NCBI RefSeq assembly: GCF_004015185.1 | Contig: NZ_CP025746.1 | Coordinates: 2,187,776-2,251,775, forward strand | Direction: 5' to 3' | DNA: 64,000 nucleotides | Source of the DNA: Clostridium manihotivorum | Lineage (GTDB): Bacteria; Bacillota; Clostridia; Clostridiales; Clostridiaceae | Part shown: piece by piece, positions 19,944-29,608 of the stretch | Position numbering within the stretch: position 1 is the first letter of the stretch | How the letters are laid out: every line of letters starts with the position of its first letter | The notes under the pieces: model-generated | Database searches by the model: none | Seen by the model: only the letters and a program-made list of their open reading frames with translations | What the model was told of the DNA's origin: nothing | Translations under genes and position numbers: made by a program

Positions 19944-21728
19944 ATGGGTGAAGCATTACAAGGATTAAAGAGAACCATAATGTGTGGTGAAGTAAGAGAA
20001 AGCAATATCGGTGAAAGCATAACAGTAATGGGATGGGTTCAAAGAAAAAGAAATTTAGGTGGATTAGAGTTCGTAGATTTAAGAGACAGAACTGGAATCC
20101 TTCAAGTTGTTTTTGGAGATGAGATAAACAGCGAAGCTTTTAATAAAGCAGGTGCTGTAAGACCAGAATACTGTATAGCTGTTACAGGTGAAGTTGTAAA
20201 AAGAGAAGCACCAAATAACAATATTCCTACAGGAATGGTTGAGCTTAAGGCTAAATACATAAAGATATTATCAGAGTCTGAAACTCCACCAATATATATA
20301 AAAGAAAATTTAGATGCTGCAGAAAATATAAGATTAAAATATAGATATCTTGATCTAAGAAGACCAGATATGCAAAATATATTCAAGATAAGACATAGAG
20401 CTACTAAGGCTGTAAGAGATTATTTAGATAACAATGGTTTCTTAGAAGTTGAGACTCCAATACTTACAAAATCAACTCCAGAAGGAGCTAGAGATTACTT
20501 AGTGCCTTCAAGAAACTATCCAGGAATGTTTTATGCATTGCCTCAATCACCACAGTTATTTAAACAGCTTCTAATGGTGTCAGGCTTTGATAAGTATTTC
20601 CAAATAGCTAAATGCTTCAGAGATGAAGATTTAAGAGCTAACAGACAGCCTGAATTTACTCAAATTGACCTTGAAATGAGCTTTGTTGAAGCAGATGATG
20701 TAATGGCTTTAAATGAAGGTCTTATAGCTCATGTATTTAAGGAAGTATTAGGTGTAGAAGTTAAGCTTCCAATTAAGAGAATGACCTTCAAAGAAGGAAT
20801 GGAAAAGTACGGTTCAGATAAGCCAGATCTAAGATTTGGTATGGAAATAACTGATCTTACTGAAGTTGTGAAGTTTGCAGAATTCAAAGTGTTTGCTGAT
20901 GCTATAGCTAATAACGGATCTGTAAGAGCTCTTAACTTAAAAGGTGGAGCTTCTATGGGAAGAAAAGATATAGATAGACTAGGCGAATTCGTTAAGACCT
21001 TTAAGGCAAAGGGATTAGCTTGGATTCAACTTAAGGAAAATGAAGTTAAATCACCTATAGCTAAATTCTTGAAGGAAGACGAACTTAAGAATATAATAAA
21101 TACTATGAATGCTGAAGATGGTGACTTAATACTAATAGTTGCAGATAAGAACTCTGTAGTGTTCCAAAGTTTAGGTCAACTAAGATTAGAATTAGCTAAG
21201 AAATTTGATTTAATAAAAGATAAGAATGAGTTCAATTTCACTTGGATCACTGAGTTCCCACTTTTCGAGTACGACGAAGAAGAAGGAAGATACTTTGCAG
21301 CTCACCATCCATTCACAATGCCAATGGATGAAGATATAGAGTTCTTAACTTCAGAACCAGGAAGAGTAAGAGCTAAGGCTTACGATTTAGTTCTAAACGG
21401 AGAAGAGCTTGGTGGAGGATCCATAAGAATCCATGATACTAAGTTACAAGAGAAGATGTTTGAAGCTTTAGGATTTACTACAGAATCAGCATGGGAGAAA
21501 TTCGGATTCTTACTTGAAGCCTTTAAGTTCGGACCACCACCTCACGGCGGATTAGCTTTTGGACTTGATAGAATGATAATGTTCTTAGCTGGAACAGATA
21601 ACATAAAAGACGTTATAACATTCCCTAAAAACCAAAATGCATTCTGTTACTTAACAGAAGCTCCTAATGTGGTAGATGAAAAGCAATTAACTGAATTAGG
21701 AATTGCTACAGTTAAGAATGAAAAATAA
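19944..21728 (+). CDS. aspS: AspS, aspartyl-tRNA synthetase
   Basis: This 594-residue bacterial-type AspRS has an N-terminal OB anticodon domain (GWVQRKRNLGGLEFVDLRDR), class II motifs (RHRATKAVRDYL, FRDEDLRANRQPEFTQIDLEMSF, GGLAFGLDRMIM) and the inserted GAD domain around residues 300-420. It charges tRNA-Asp. Whether it also charges tRNA-Asn (non-discriminating) cannot be decided here. I start it at the ATG at 19944, after AGGAGG. The open frame runs 14 codons upstream into hisS and is not used. Confidence 0.97.
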   Translation: MGEALQGLKRTIMCGEVRESNIGESITVMGWVQRKRNLGGLEFVDLRDRTGILQVVFGDEINSEAFNKAGAVRPEYCIAVTGEVVKREAPNNNIPTGMVELKAKYIKILSESETPPIYIKENLDAAENIRLKYRYLDLRRPDMQNIFKIRHRATKAVRDYLDNNGFLEVETPILTKSTPEGARDYLVPSRNYPGMFYALPQSPQLFKQLLMVSGFDKYFQIAKCFRDEDLRANRQPEFTQIDLEMSFVEADDVMALNEGLIAHVFKEVLGVEVKLPIKRMTFKEGMEKYGSDKPDLRFGMEITDLTEVVKFAEFKVFADAIANNGSVRALNLKGGASMGRKDIDRLGEFVKTFKAKGLAWIQLKENEVKSPIAKFLKEDELKNIINTMNAEDGDLILIVADKNSVVFQSLGQLRLELAKKFDLIKDKNEFNFTWITEFPLFEYDEEEGRYFAAHHPFTMPMDEDIEFLTSEPGRVRAKAYDLVLNGEELGGGSIRIHDTKLQEKMFEALGFTTESAWEKFGFLLEAFKFGPPPHGGLAFGLDRMIMFLAGTDNIKDVITFPKNQNAFCYLTEAPNVVDEKQLTELGIATVKNEK

Positions 21729-21810
21729 TAAGAATCAACATAGCTTATATAGAGAATAGAACTTATTTGTCTTACGAACTTTTTATATATTCGGAAAGGC
21801 ATATGAGATA

Positions 21811-21843
21811 AAAAGTCGCTGAAGAGTTTCAGCGACTTTTTTT
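21811..21843 (+). terminator. Intrinsic terminator after aspS
   Basis: AAAAGTCGCTGAA-gagt-TTCAGCGACTTTTTTT is a classical terminator ending the hemZ-hisS-aspS transcript. A second, smaller hairpin (GTTGCTTgaaaaaAGCAAC, 21873-21892) follows without a U-tract. The rest of the stretch before 22026 is AT-rich. Confidence 0.92.
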
Positions 21844-22025
21844 ATGCTTTAGAAACTTATACTTTAGGTAAAGTTGCTTGAAAAAAGCAACTCTTAAGTT
21901 TTAGGTTTATAACTCATTACGAATTTATATATGGAACTAGGAAATTATATCTTAATATTGTATAAAATATAGTCAGATGATACAATATATACGGTATATA
22001 GGTATACTAATAGGAGTGATAAATT

Positions 22026-22322
22026 ATGGACGAAACATTTGATGATGTTGTAGATGAAAAAAGTGAAAAGCTTAAAAAAGATATATTAGTTAGACTAAGA
22101 AGAATAGAAGGGCAAGTAAAAGGCATTCATAATATGATAGACAAGAATGTTTGCTGTCCAGATGTTCTTGTTCAAATAGCTGCTATAAGAGCAGCAATAA
22201 ACAAAGTAGGAGGCATGATCATAGAGGATTATGCTAGAAACTGCATGGGCATACCTGACGACTCAGAAGCAGAAGAGGGATTAGCTCAGCTCATTAAGAC
22301 AATCAATACATTTATGAAGTAA
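22026..22322 (+). CDS. CsoR/DUF156-family repressor lacking the copper-site histidine
   Basis: This 98-residue all-helical protein belongs to the CsoR/RcnR/CstR family of DNA-binding sensors, with RLRRIEGQVKGI near 22-34 and CCPDVLVQIAAIRAA. In copper-sensing CsoR the ligands are Cys, then His 25 residues later, then Cys four further. Here the equivalent positions are Cys44, Tyr69 and Cys73. The histidine is missing, which argues against a canonical copper site and is closer to the two-thiol persulfide sensor CstR. No copper, nickel or sulfur gene adjoins it, so the target is unknown. AGGAGTGAT precedes the ATG. Confidence 0.85.
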   Translation: MDETFDDVVDEKSEKLKKDILVRLRRIEGQVKGIHNMIDKNVCCPDVLVQIAAIRAAINKVGGMIIEDYARNCMGIPDDSEAEEGLAQLIKTINTFMK

Positions 22323-22354
22323 TTAAGCAGCATAACTATATAATAACCTAGAGA

Positions 22355-22403
22355 AAATAGACCATATTGTGGAGAACACTTCTATAATATGGTCTATTAT
22401 TAA
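22355..22403 (+). terminator. Hairpin terminator after the CsoR-like gene
   Basis: AATAGACCATATT (22357-22369) pairs with AATATGGTCTATT over an 18-base loop and is followed by ATTAAAATC. The stem is long and the U-tract poor, so this is a probable but not ideal terminator. Confidence 0.65.
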
Positions 22404-22474
22404 AATCTTTAGTTGACAATGGATTTATGATATAATTATTAAAATAAGTTGCAGTATGGAAGGAGTGATTTCAT

Positions 22475-23026
22475 ATGTTGCCCCAAAGAAAAAGATATAC
22501 TTACAAAGAATTTTTAGAAATTACTAAAGATGTGGATAGAGCAGAATTTATTGATGGAGAAATTATAATGCAAGCTACACCAACAGCTCAGCATCAAAGT
22601 ATAGTGTTAAATATTGCAAGTGAATTTAGAAACTTCTTTTTGGGAAAAGGCTGCAGGCCATATATAGCTCCTTTTGATATAATTTTAGATGATGAAAATG
22701 AGGAAATAAAAAGAGTTCAACCTGATATAAGTGTAATTTGTGGGCATAATCTTACAAATGAAAATCAGTTTAATGGAGTACCTAGACTTATTGTAGAAGT
22801 AGTGTCACCCTCAAATGCTTCCGATGATTACATAAAGAAACTAAATCTATATATGAGGTTTGGGGTAAATGAATACTGGATAGTAAGTCCTAAAAACAGA
22901 ACTATACAAATATTTAATTTAGAAAATGATGTATACGGAGAGCCTAAAATTTATTTTGAAAATGATTTAGTTAAATCAAGTATTTTTGAAGGGTTATCCT
23001 TAGAGATAAAAAAAGTTTTTGAATAA
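22475..23026 (+). CDS. Uma2-family putative restriction endonuclease-like protein
   Basis: This 183-residue protein matches the Uma2 family (PD-(D/E)xK nuclease fold). The catalytic pattern is VQPDISV (Asp84), IVEVVSPSN (Glu108) and the helix DDYIKKLNLY (Lys121/Lys122), followed by GVNEYWIVSPK. Uma2 proteins are abundant in cyanobacteria and scattered elsewhere. Their cellular role is unclear, and some are linked to mobile elements. AAGGAGTGAT precedes the ATG. It is flanked by the CsoR-like gene and an insertion sequence, so it may be an accessory gene. Confidence 0.88.
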   Translation: MLPQRKRYTYKEFLEITKDVDRAEFIDGEIIMQATPTAQHQSIVLNIASEFRNFFLGKGCRPYIAPFDIILDDENEEIKRVQPDISVICGHNLTNENQFNGVPRLIVEVVSPSNASDDYIKKLNLYMRFGVNEYWIVSPKNRTIQIFNLENDVYGEPKIYFENDLVKSSIFEGLSLEIKKVFE

Positions 23027-23125
23027 TTATGTTTTAACACTACCGTTTAATCTTTGATTAAACTTTCCATTGACAATTTTAATATGGTTATAAGTTGTCT
23101 AATTACCATAAATTTAGACGTGAAA

Positions 23126-23191
23126 TAGCCAGTAACCTTTGATTTAATGTAATCACCAAAAAACAATAAACCCAAAGGAGGTTACTGGCTA
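23126..23191 (+). other. Ribosome-site-sequestering hairpin of the IS at 23064
   Basis: TAGCCAGTAACC (23126-23137) pairs with GGTTACTGGCTA (23180-23191). AAAGGAGG lies in the right arm directly before the GTG start at 23193. Such structures in insertion sequences limit translation from read-through transcripts. Confidence 0.7.
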
Positions 23192-23192
23192 C

Positions 23193-24330
23193 GTGGTTGA
23201 TTATATCAAATTATTCGATAAAATTATAGAGTTTATCAATTGGGATACACTGAAATATTCAGTATTTAAACTAAATACTGACAATAAAGTTTCTAAGTTT
23301 TTCACAAAAGAACATTTAAAATCAATGATTTACTATCATATACTCCAAAAAGATAATTTAAGGGATCTAAGTTCTGGTATTTGTATGTCTAAGAAATTGA
23401 AAACAATCATCGTAAGTGTTAGTTTGGGTACCTTATCACATCACAATAACAAAAGAAATTTTGAAGTGTTTTTACCAATTTTAACTGAACTTATTAATAA
23501 AGCTGTAAATATAGGCTCAGTAAACGAATCGTTAAAACGTTTCGGACCTGTCAAGCTAATAGATTCAACCACCATAAGCATGAGTTTAAATCTTTATCAC
23601 TGGGCACTATTTAGATCTACTAAAGCAGGTGTAAAAATTCATACAAGGTTTGATTTAAATAATGGGCTTCCGGATGCATTTGTTGTAACAAATGCTGTCG
23701 AACACGACAAGACTACAATGGATTCCTTGATGGATACGAAGCACTGTATCTATGTATTTGACAAAGCATATAGTGATTATAAAAAATTTGACCAATATAC
23801 AAGAGATGAAAAATACTTTGTAACTAGATTAAAGGATAATGCAGTAGTAACTGAAGTCAAAGACTTAAGGATAAGCCGTAGTGATAACAGACTTTTGGAT
23901 TTAGGAACTCAAATATTATGCGACAAGGTAGTAAAGTTAGGATCTCTATACACTTATCAGACCAAAGAGACTTATCGCCTTATAAAAATCTTAGACAAAA
24001 CTGGTAAAGAGTTAACATTCATAACAAACATTGATGAACTCTTTAGTGAAGAAATAGCCCTGGCTTTATAAAAAACGCTGGGAAATAGAAATTTTCTTCA
24101 AGTGGATAAAGCAAAATCTAAAATTTAAAACCTTTATAGGTCGCTCACTTAATGCAATAATGATTCAGATAATTACTGGAATTATGACTTTTGCTATATT
24201 TAAGATTATAGAGAAATTAGTTGAAATAAAAATTTCACTAATTAATATTAAGAGAGCTATAAAAAATAATTTCTTTGAAATTTACGAAGCAAGCAAATTT
24301 AAATGGTCTGATATTTTTAATAGCTCCTAA
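23193..24330 (+). pseudogene. IS4-family transposase, frameshifted
   Basis: The first frame (23193-24071, 292 codons) holds the first two catalytic aspartates in LIDSTTIS and YVFDKAYSDY, then ends at a TAA. The +1 frame from about 24064 to 24330 continues the protein, with YKKRWEIEIFFKWIK, the Y-2-R-3-E-6-K signature of IS4 transposases including the catalytic glutamate. Removing one G from the GG at 24062-24063 restores IALLYKKRW. The shift needed is +1, not the usual programmed -1, so I read it as a disabling single-base insertion. The start is a GTG. Confidence 0.85.
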
Positions 24331-24489
24331 ATATGAAACTAAAATATAGTTTTTTTTAAAATTTACATTGAAAAATTCTGAGCCTACGTATGTTTTTACT
24401 GGAATTATATTCCTGACTATCGAATAAGACCTTTTTTAAAAAGTCAATGGAAATATTACTTAATGATTAAACAAAAGTGATGTTTTAAG

Positions 24490-24543
24490 ATTATCTTTGG
24501 AGTAATTTATTGATAAAAATTACTCCAAAGATAATTTTTTTTT
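24490..24543 (+). terminator. Strong intrinsic terminator after the IS region
   Basis: ATTATCTTTGGAGTAATTT pairs with AAATTACTCCAAAGATAAT over a short loop and runs into nine T residues. It ends rightward transcription before the convergent exporter genes. Confidence 0.92.
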
Positions 24544-24565
24544 GCAAGCTACCTATTTTGTAAAC

Positions 24566-25033
24566 TTAATAAGGTCGTCTTTCTTTAGTTATAACTTCCA
24601 TATAGTGATGTCTTGCTGAGCTTATCAGTCTTGTAAGCGTTGATACAAATATTACTCCTAAAGCTAGTGTGCCTGCACTTGCTAAAGTAGTAAGTAAAGT
24701 GTTGAAAGATTTTGCGGTATCACCTCTAACAGCTTCATACATGGTATAGTACATGCCTCCGCCAGGTACAAGAGGTATTAGTGCACATATAACTATTGTT
24801 GTTACAGGAGTTTTTAGTATTCTTGCACAGGCTTCTGAGTATGCGCTGAAGACTATTGATGAAATAAATAATCCAACTATGTCTGAACCAGTAGATTGAA
24901 GAGCTAGCTTATATATAAGCCAGCTTATCATGCCTCCTATGGAAGCAAATATAAGGTTTTTTCCCTTAATATTAAATATAATACCAAAACCTAAGGTGGC
25001 TATAAGTGCAGCAATAGTTTCTTTTAGTAACAT
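24566..25033 (-). CDS. Threonine/serine exporter, small membrane subunit (ThrE C-terminal type)
   Basis: The 155-residue membrane protein corresponds to the C-terminal half of ThrE (YjjB-like). It has four to five hydrophobic helices and ALIPLVPGGGMYYTMYE around 86-102, a family hallmark. It forms an exporter with the larger subunit encoded one base upstream. In Escherichia coli the related YjjP/YjjB pair exports succinate, so the substrate here is open between threonine/serine and organic acids. Confidence 0.88.
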   Translation of the reverse strand: MLLKETIAALIATLGFGIIFNIKGKNLIFASIGGMISWLIYKLALQSTGSDIVGLFISSIVFSAYSEACARILKTPVTTIVICALIPLVPGGGMYYTMYEAVRGDTAKSFNTLLTTLASAGTLALGVIFVSTLTRLISSARHHYMEVITKERRPY

Positions 25034-25034
25034 T

Positions 25035-25802
25035 TTAGATACCTCCGAAGTTCTTTAACCATAATATAAGAATCGCACCAGTTCCGACAGCTATGGAAAT
25101 TGCTATAAGAAAAGCTTCAGCGGCTCTTGTAAGTCCAGAAACCAAATCTCCAGCTATTGTATCTCGTATTGCATTAGTTATAGCAAGACCAGGTACAAGA
25201 AGCATTACTGCACCTATTATGACTATATCTGTGTTTGAAGCCATTCCTAATTTCACTGAAACTAAGGCCATTCCAGCTACAATAGCACCACTTATACTAT
25301 TTATAAAGAAGTCATTTATATTAAACTCATTGCAGAGATTAGAAAACAATTTTATTACTATACCTATAATAAAGGCAGCAATGGCATCTTTTATATTTCC
25401 ACCAAATAGTATAGAAAAAGCAGCTGCACCCAAAGCTGAGAAAAACAGAGTTATCAGAGTGCTATATCTTTTACCATTTTCTATCTTAAGAAGCTCATCG
25501 TAGAACTGATCTACTGATAGGTTTTGGGTTTGTATGTTTCTCGATAGATCATTAACTCTAGAAATTTTCTCTAGGTTAACTGTGCGTTTATGGATTCTTT
25601 TTACCAAAGAAGTAGTCTTGTGATCTTCATCAGAAACCGTAGCCATTATACCCGTGGGAGTAACAAAGCTGTCTGCATGCTCTACACCGAAAGCTTTACA
25701 GATCCTCCAAATAGTTTCTTCAACTCTATAGGTCTCACCACCGCTTTCTAATATGATTTGCCCAGCAAAGGTGGCCACATGTAAGATTTTATTAATGTCC
25801 AT
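25035..25802 (-). CDS. Threonine/serine exporter, large subunit (ThrE N-terminal type)
   Basis: This 255-residue protein matches the N-terminal ThrE domain (YjjP-like). A cytoplasmic part of about 115 residues with LESGGETYRVEETI and FVTPTGIMAT is followed by five membrane helices, including LLVPGLAITNAIRD. The order (large then small subunit, one base apart) indicates co-translation. The ATG at 25802 follows TGAGGTTATC. Split ThrE pairs are common in Clostridia. Confidence 0.9.
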   Translation of the reverse strand: MDINKILHVATFAGQIILESGGETYRVEETIWRICKAFGVEHADSFVTPTGIMATVSDEDHKTTSLVKRIHKRTVNLEKISRVNDLSRNIQTQNLSVDQFYDELLKIENGKRYSTLITLFFSALGAAAFSILFGGNIKDAIAAFIIGIVIKLFSNLCNEFNINDFFINSISGAIVAGMALVSVKLGMASNTDIVIIGAVMLLVPGLAITNAIRDTIAGDLVSGLTRAAEAFLIAISIAVGTGAILILWLKNFGGI

Positions 25803-26235
25803 GATAACCTCATTGTTTTAAATAAATTTTAGTCATTAAATAATTCCAGTTGTATTATAACACATAAATCAACTTAACTTAATTGGTAATTTTACATATT
25901 ATAATACTATTCTAGCAAAGTAACATTATGGCTGTATTAACTTATGATAGTAGTTATGTTTTAAATTTGATTCTTCTTTAAAATTGTTTTATCTTAAACA
26001 TTCTTTCGAAAAAATATATAACTTTAGTGCATATTGAAAGCTGATATAAACTTTTTCTTTATAATAAAGCCATGCAGCTATATAATGTAGCTATACCTAA
26101 AATAGTAATAATGAGATTTTTTTACAATAACACTGATTATAATGTTTTCATTCCATTTTTTATAATCATATTAAGTTGATTAAATTGTAATTAAAACTTA
26201 TAATCTATATAAACGAAAGATTTTGGGGTGATAGA
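25803..26235. other. AT-rich intergenic region between the exporter and glyA
   Basis: 433 bases of divergent upstream sequence without a gene. A small hairpin (AGCTAtataatgTAGCT) is present near 26077, and the glyA promoter is at the right end. No riboswitch or T-box motif was recognised. Confidence 0.6.
26176..26204 (+). promoter_or_regulatory. Promoter of glyA
   Basis: TTGATT at 26176-26181 and TATAAT at 26199-26204 have a 17-base spacer, 31 bases upstream of the glyA ATG. Confidence 0.82.
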
Positions 26236-27471
26236 ATGAATTTTAATAGTTTACAAAATAATGATCAGGATATTTTTAAGCTTGTAGAAAAAGAACTACA
26301 TAGACAACAAGATGGTATTGAATTAATAGCTTCTGAAAACTTTGCTAGTGAAGCAGTTATGGAGGCAATGGGATCTTATTTAACTAACAAATATGCTGAA
26401 GGATATCCAAGCAAGAGATATTATGGCGGATGTCACGTAGTTGATGAGGTTGAAGAAATTGCTAGAGAAAGAGCTAAGAAGCTTTTTGGTGCTGAACATG
26501 CAAACGTACAGCCACATTCTGGATCTCAAGCTAACATGGCAGTATATTTTTCTGTATTAAATCCTGGAGATACAGTTTTAGGTATGGATTTAAGCAATGG
26601 CGGACATTTGACTCATGGCTCACCAGTAAACTTTTCAGGAAAATTATTTAAATTTGTTTCTTATGGAGTAGATAAAACTACAGAAACCATAGATTATGAA
26701 GAAGTTAGAAGAATAGCTTTAGAGTGTAAGCCTAAGATGATTGTTGCTGGTGCAAGTGCATATTCAAGAACTTTGGGTTTTCCTAAGTTTAGAGAGATTG
26801 CTGATGAAGTAGGAGCATACTTTATGGTGGATATGGCTCATATTGCTGGGCTTGTAGCTACTGGAGAACATCCATCACCAGTACCATATGCAGACTTTGT
26901 TACTTCAACTACCCATAAAACGTTAAGAGGACCAAGAGGTGGACTAATACTTTGTAAGGAAAAGTATGCTAAGGATGTAGATAAGACTATATTCCCAGGC
27001 ATGCAAGGTGGACCACTTATGCATATAATTGCGGCAAAAGCTGTATGCTTTAAAGAAGCTTTAGAGCCTTCCTTTAAAGAGTATGCAACACAAGTGGTAA
27101 AGAATGCAAAGGTACTTGGAGAAGAACTTATAGCTAGAGGGTTTAAGCTAGTATCTAATGGTACTGACAACCATCTTTTATTGGTAGACTTAAGCAACAA
27201 AGATATAACTGGTAAGGAAGCTGAAATATTACTTGATTCAATAGGTATTACTGTAAACAAAAATACTGTACCTAATGAAACTAGAAGTCCATTTGTAACA
27301 AGTGGAGTAAGAATAGGAACTCCTGCAGTTACAACTAGAGGGTTCAAGGAAGAAGATATGAAGGTAATAGCTGAAATAATAGACTATGCTATAAGTAACA
27401 AGGATGGAGATCTTACAGTAGCAAAAGAAAAGGTTAAGGTTCTTTGCGATAAGTATCCATTATATAGATAA
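26236..27471 (+). CDS. glyA: GlyA, serine hydroxymethyltransferase
   Basis: GlyA interconverts serine and glycine with tetrahydrofolate, supplying one-carbon units. The 411-residue PLP enzyme carries the Schiff-base lysine Lys228 in [22 protein letters not shown] and the start segment [22 protein letters not shown] precedes the ATG. It stands alone with its own promoter and is followed by a hairpin at 27500. The threonine/serine exporter is divergent from it. Confidence 0.97.
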   Translation: MNFNSLQNNDQDIFKLVEKELHRQQDGIELIASENFASEAVMEAMGSYLTNKYAEGYPSKRYYGGCHVVDEVEEIARERAKKLFGAEHANVQPHSGSQANMAVYFSVLNPGDTVLGMDLSNGGHLTHGSPVNFSGKLFKFVSYGVDKTTETIDYEEVRRIALECKPKMIVAGASAYSRTLGFPKFREIADEVGAYFMVDMAHIAGLVATGEHPSPVPYADFVTSTTHKTLRGPRGGLILCKEKYAKDVDKTIFPGMQGGPLMHIIAAKAVCFKEALEPSFKEYATQVVKNAKVLGEELIARGFKLVSNGTDNHLLLVDLSNKDITGKEAEILLDSIGITVNKNTVPNETRSPFVTSGVRIGTPAVTTRGFKEEDMKVIAEIIDYAISNKDGDLTVAKEKVKVLCDKYPLYR

Positions 27472-27499
27472 TTATAAATAAAGAGATTCTATCAAATGT

Positions 27500-27568
27500 G
27501 AACCACTGAAGCTGACAATAGGTTACTGTATCGAAGCAAGATACTGCACTATATAGCTAAAGTGGTTC
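27500..27568. repeat. Nested hairpin after glyA
   Basis: GAACCACTGAAGC (27500-27512) pairs with GCTAAAGTGGTTC (27556-27568). Inside, TACTGTATC pairs with GATACTGCA. It shares the two-level hairpin layout and a CCACT/AGTGG outer arm with the palindromic repeats elsewhere, but its sequence is otherwise different. It has no U-tract. Confidence 0.6.
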
Positions 27569-27660
27569 CTTAATTTGGTTAAGATAATATCTTAAATAAG
27601 TTTAACCTACTAATAAATAATAGCATAAATAAATATATAAGTATTTAAAGGAGAGAGTAT

Positions 27661-28596
27661 ATGGAATTTATAGATTTACACTGTGATACAGCATATAAAC
27701 TTGTACATGATAAAACTGCAGGTTTAAGAAAAAATGACTTTTCTGTAGATATAGAAAAGCTTAAGAAAGGTAATGCCAGAGCTCAATTTTTTGCGTTGTT
27801 CTTAGAAAAAGATCAATGTGCTGATCTTAAAAATGACTGCCTTGATATGTACAAAAGATTAAAGGAAGAAATTGAAAAGAATTCTTCTGATATAGCTATA
27901 GTAAGAAACTATGAGGAGTATTCAAAGACTATCAAGGAAAATAAGCTTGGTGCATTTATTACTATAGAAGAGGGCGGAGCCATAAAGGGAAGCTTAGAAA
28001 ACCTAAAAGAATTTTATGATTTGGGAGTAAGGCTTATAACCTTAACTTGGAACTTTGAAAATGAGATTGGATATCCTCATTGTAAGAAGGAGTTTAAGGA
28101 AAGGGGACTTAAACCATTTGGTATTGAAGCAGTTGAGATGATGAATGATCTTGGAATCATAGTAGATGTATCCCATCTTTCTGATGGAGGCTTTTATGAT
28201 GTGGTTAAATACTCTAAGAAACCTTTTGTGGCTTCTCATTCAAATTCTAGAGTAGTTAGAAATCATTCTAGAAACTTAACTGATGAAATGATTAAGCTAC
28301 TAAGCTCTGCCGGTGGGGTCATGGGATTAAACTTCTGTAGTGGATTTATGGGAACAACCAAGGTAGCTAGGATTGATGATATGGTTGAACATATAAAGCA
28401 TATAAGACAAGTAGGTGGAATTGACTGTATAGCGCTAGGCAGTGATTTTGATGGAATAGAAAACGAAGTTGAAATAAAGGATGCTAGTGAAATGGGCAAG
28501 CTCGCAGAGGCTTTACTGAAAAATAATTTTTCTCATGAAGAAGTAGAAAAGATATTCTTTAGAAATGCGGAAAGAATAATAAGAGAAGTACTATAG
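27661..28596 (+). CDS. Membrane dipeptidase family (renal dipeptidase-like) hydrolase
   Basis: This 311-residue protein belongs to peptidase family M19, zinc dipeptidases. The metal ligands are visible: His7 and Asp9 in DLHCDT, Glu103/104 in TIEEGG, His172 in DVSHLSD and His193 in ASHSNSR, with the late ALGSDFDG segment. Bacterial members have no membrane anchor and cleave dipeptides, some with D-residues. The ATG follows AAAGGAGAGAG. An SDR gene follows after 22 bases. Confidence 0.93.
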   Translation: MEFIDLHCDTAYKLVHDKTAGLRKNDFSVDIEKLKKGNARAQFFALFLEKDQCADLKNDCLDMYKRLKEEIEKNSSDIAIVRNYEEYSKTIKENKLGAFITIEEGGAIKGSLENLKEFYDLGVRLITLTWNFENEIGYPHCKKEFKERGLKPFGIEAVEMMNDLGIIVDVSHLSDGGFYDVVKYSKKPFVASHSNSRVVRNHSRNLTDEMIKLLSSAGGVMGLNFCSGFMGTTKVARIDDMVEHIKHIRQVGGIDCIALGSDFDGIENEVEIKDASEMGKLAEALLKNNFSHEEVEKIFFRNAERIIREVL

Positions 28597-28618
28597 ATAG
28601 GTTACAGGGGATTATTTT

Positions 28619-29362
28619 ATGAATGACTTAAGTGGAAAAGTGATTATGGTAACTGGAGCATCCAAGGGAATTGGCAAGGAGATAGCTATTAGTCTAGCTT
28701 CCAAGGGAGCATCCTTAGTGGTTAATTACAATAAGGATGAGCAAGGTGCTAAAGAAGTTGTTGAACTTATTAAAGCAAATGGTGGTTATGCTGTAGCATG
28801 CCAAGGAGACGTAGGGAAATATGTAGAAGCAGAGAGGCTTATAGAATTTACTATAAAAACCTTTGGAAAGCTAGATGTTCTTGTGAACAATGCAGGGATA
28901 TCTTCTATAGGATTACTTATGGATATAAGTGAGAAAGAAATTAATAAGCTTATAGATACTAACATAAAGGGAGTTATATATACATCGAAGCTTGCTATTC
29001 CACATTTCTTGAGTAAGGGAAAAGGAAATATAGTTAATATATCTTCTATATGGGGCAAGAGTGGAGCTGCTTGTGAAGTTGTTTATAGTGCAACTAAGGG
29101 AGCAATAAATAGCTTTACTAAGGCTTTAGCTAAAGAACTGGCACCATCAAGCATAAGAGTTAATGGCGTTGCTCCAGGGGTTATAAATACAGCTATGAAC
29201 AAATGGTTATCAGAAGATGAAGCAGCTGAACTTACAGAGGAAATACCTATGGGAAGATTTGGTGAAGGAAGTGAAGTGGCAGAAGTGGTAAGTTTTCTTT
29301 GCTCTGAGCAGTCTTCCTATGTAACTGGACAGGTGATAACTGTTGATGGCGGTATGATTTAA
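28619..29362 (+). CDS. Short-chain dehydrogenase/reductase, FabG-like
   Basis: The 247-residue protein has the classical SDR layout: GASKGIG cofactor motif at 13-19, NNAG at 90-93, and the catalytic serine near 142, Tyr156 and Lys160 (YSATK). It ends with VTGQVITVDGGM. It resembles 3-oxoacyl-ACP reductase, but lies outside any fatty acid cluster, so the substrate is unknown. It follows the dipeptidase gene closely and is probably co-transcribed. Confidence 0.88.
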   Translation: MNDLSGKVIMVTGASKGIGKEIAISLASKGASLVVNYNKDEQGAKEVVELIKANGGYAVACQGDVGKYVEAERLIEFTIKTFGKLDVLVNNAGISSIGLLMDISEKEINKLIDTNIKGVIYTSKLAIPHFLSKGKGNIVNISSIWGKSGAACEVVYSATKGAINSFTKALAKELAPSSIRVNGVAPGVINTAMNKWLSEDEAAELTEEIPMGRFGEGSEVAEVVSFLCSEQSSYVTGQVITVDGGMI

Positions 29363-29608
29363 GAATTTATCACATCAATTTTTAAAACTCATTTTGGTTG
29401 TGAGGGAAGAATTTTTAAAGTGTAAATATTACTGCTAGATAATAAAGTTATATAGATTACAGTTAGAAATTTAAGGTGTACTTATATACAATCCTTATTG
29501 ATAGGACTTATACTTAAAAGTTGATTCTATAACCATATATAATATTATACTTGATGTAGCTTTAATTATTACTGTAAGATATCTGCCTTATATGGAAGGA
29601 CATTTATT

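Larger units (their letters stand above)
23064..24453 (+). mobile_element. IS4-type insertion sequence, inactivated
   Basis: Inverted TTTCCATTGAC (23064-23074) and GTCAATGGAAA (24443-24453) bound a roughly 1.4-kb element with one transposase gene. TGATTAAAC occurs directly before the left repeat (23055-23063) and again 10 bases after the right one (24464-24472), so the exact right end and duplication are uncertain. The left flank also forms GTTTAATC-ttt-GATTAAAC. A hairpin in front of the transposase hides its ribosome site. Confidence 0.8.

Noticed and set aside
21729..22025. 6S RNA gene downstream of aspS, as in Bacillus subtilis
   Set aside because: The region has a terminator and a small hairpin but no long central bubble structure that I could recognise as 6S RNA.
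22413..22436. TTGACA and TATAAT upstream of the Uma2 gene as a promoter
   Set aside because: The spacer is only 12 bases, too short for a standard promoter. A weaker -10 further downstream might be used instead.
24052..24090. Programmed ribosomal frameshift in the IS at 23064
   Set aside because: The required shift is +1, and the A6 run lies beyond the point of change. Deletion of a single G restores the family sequence.
29363..29608. Further copy of the nested palindrome before the Nudix gene
   Set aside because: Only AATTTTTAAA words and a faint pairing are present; the arms do not match the other copies well enough.
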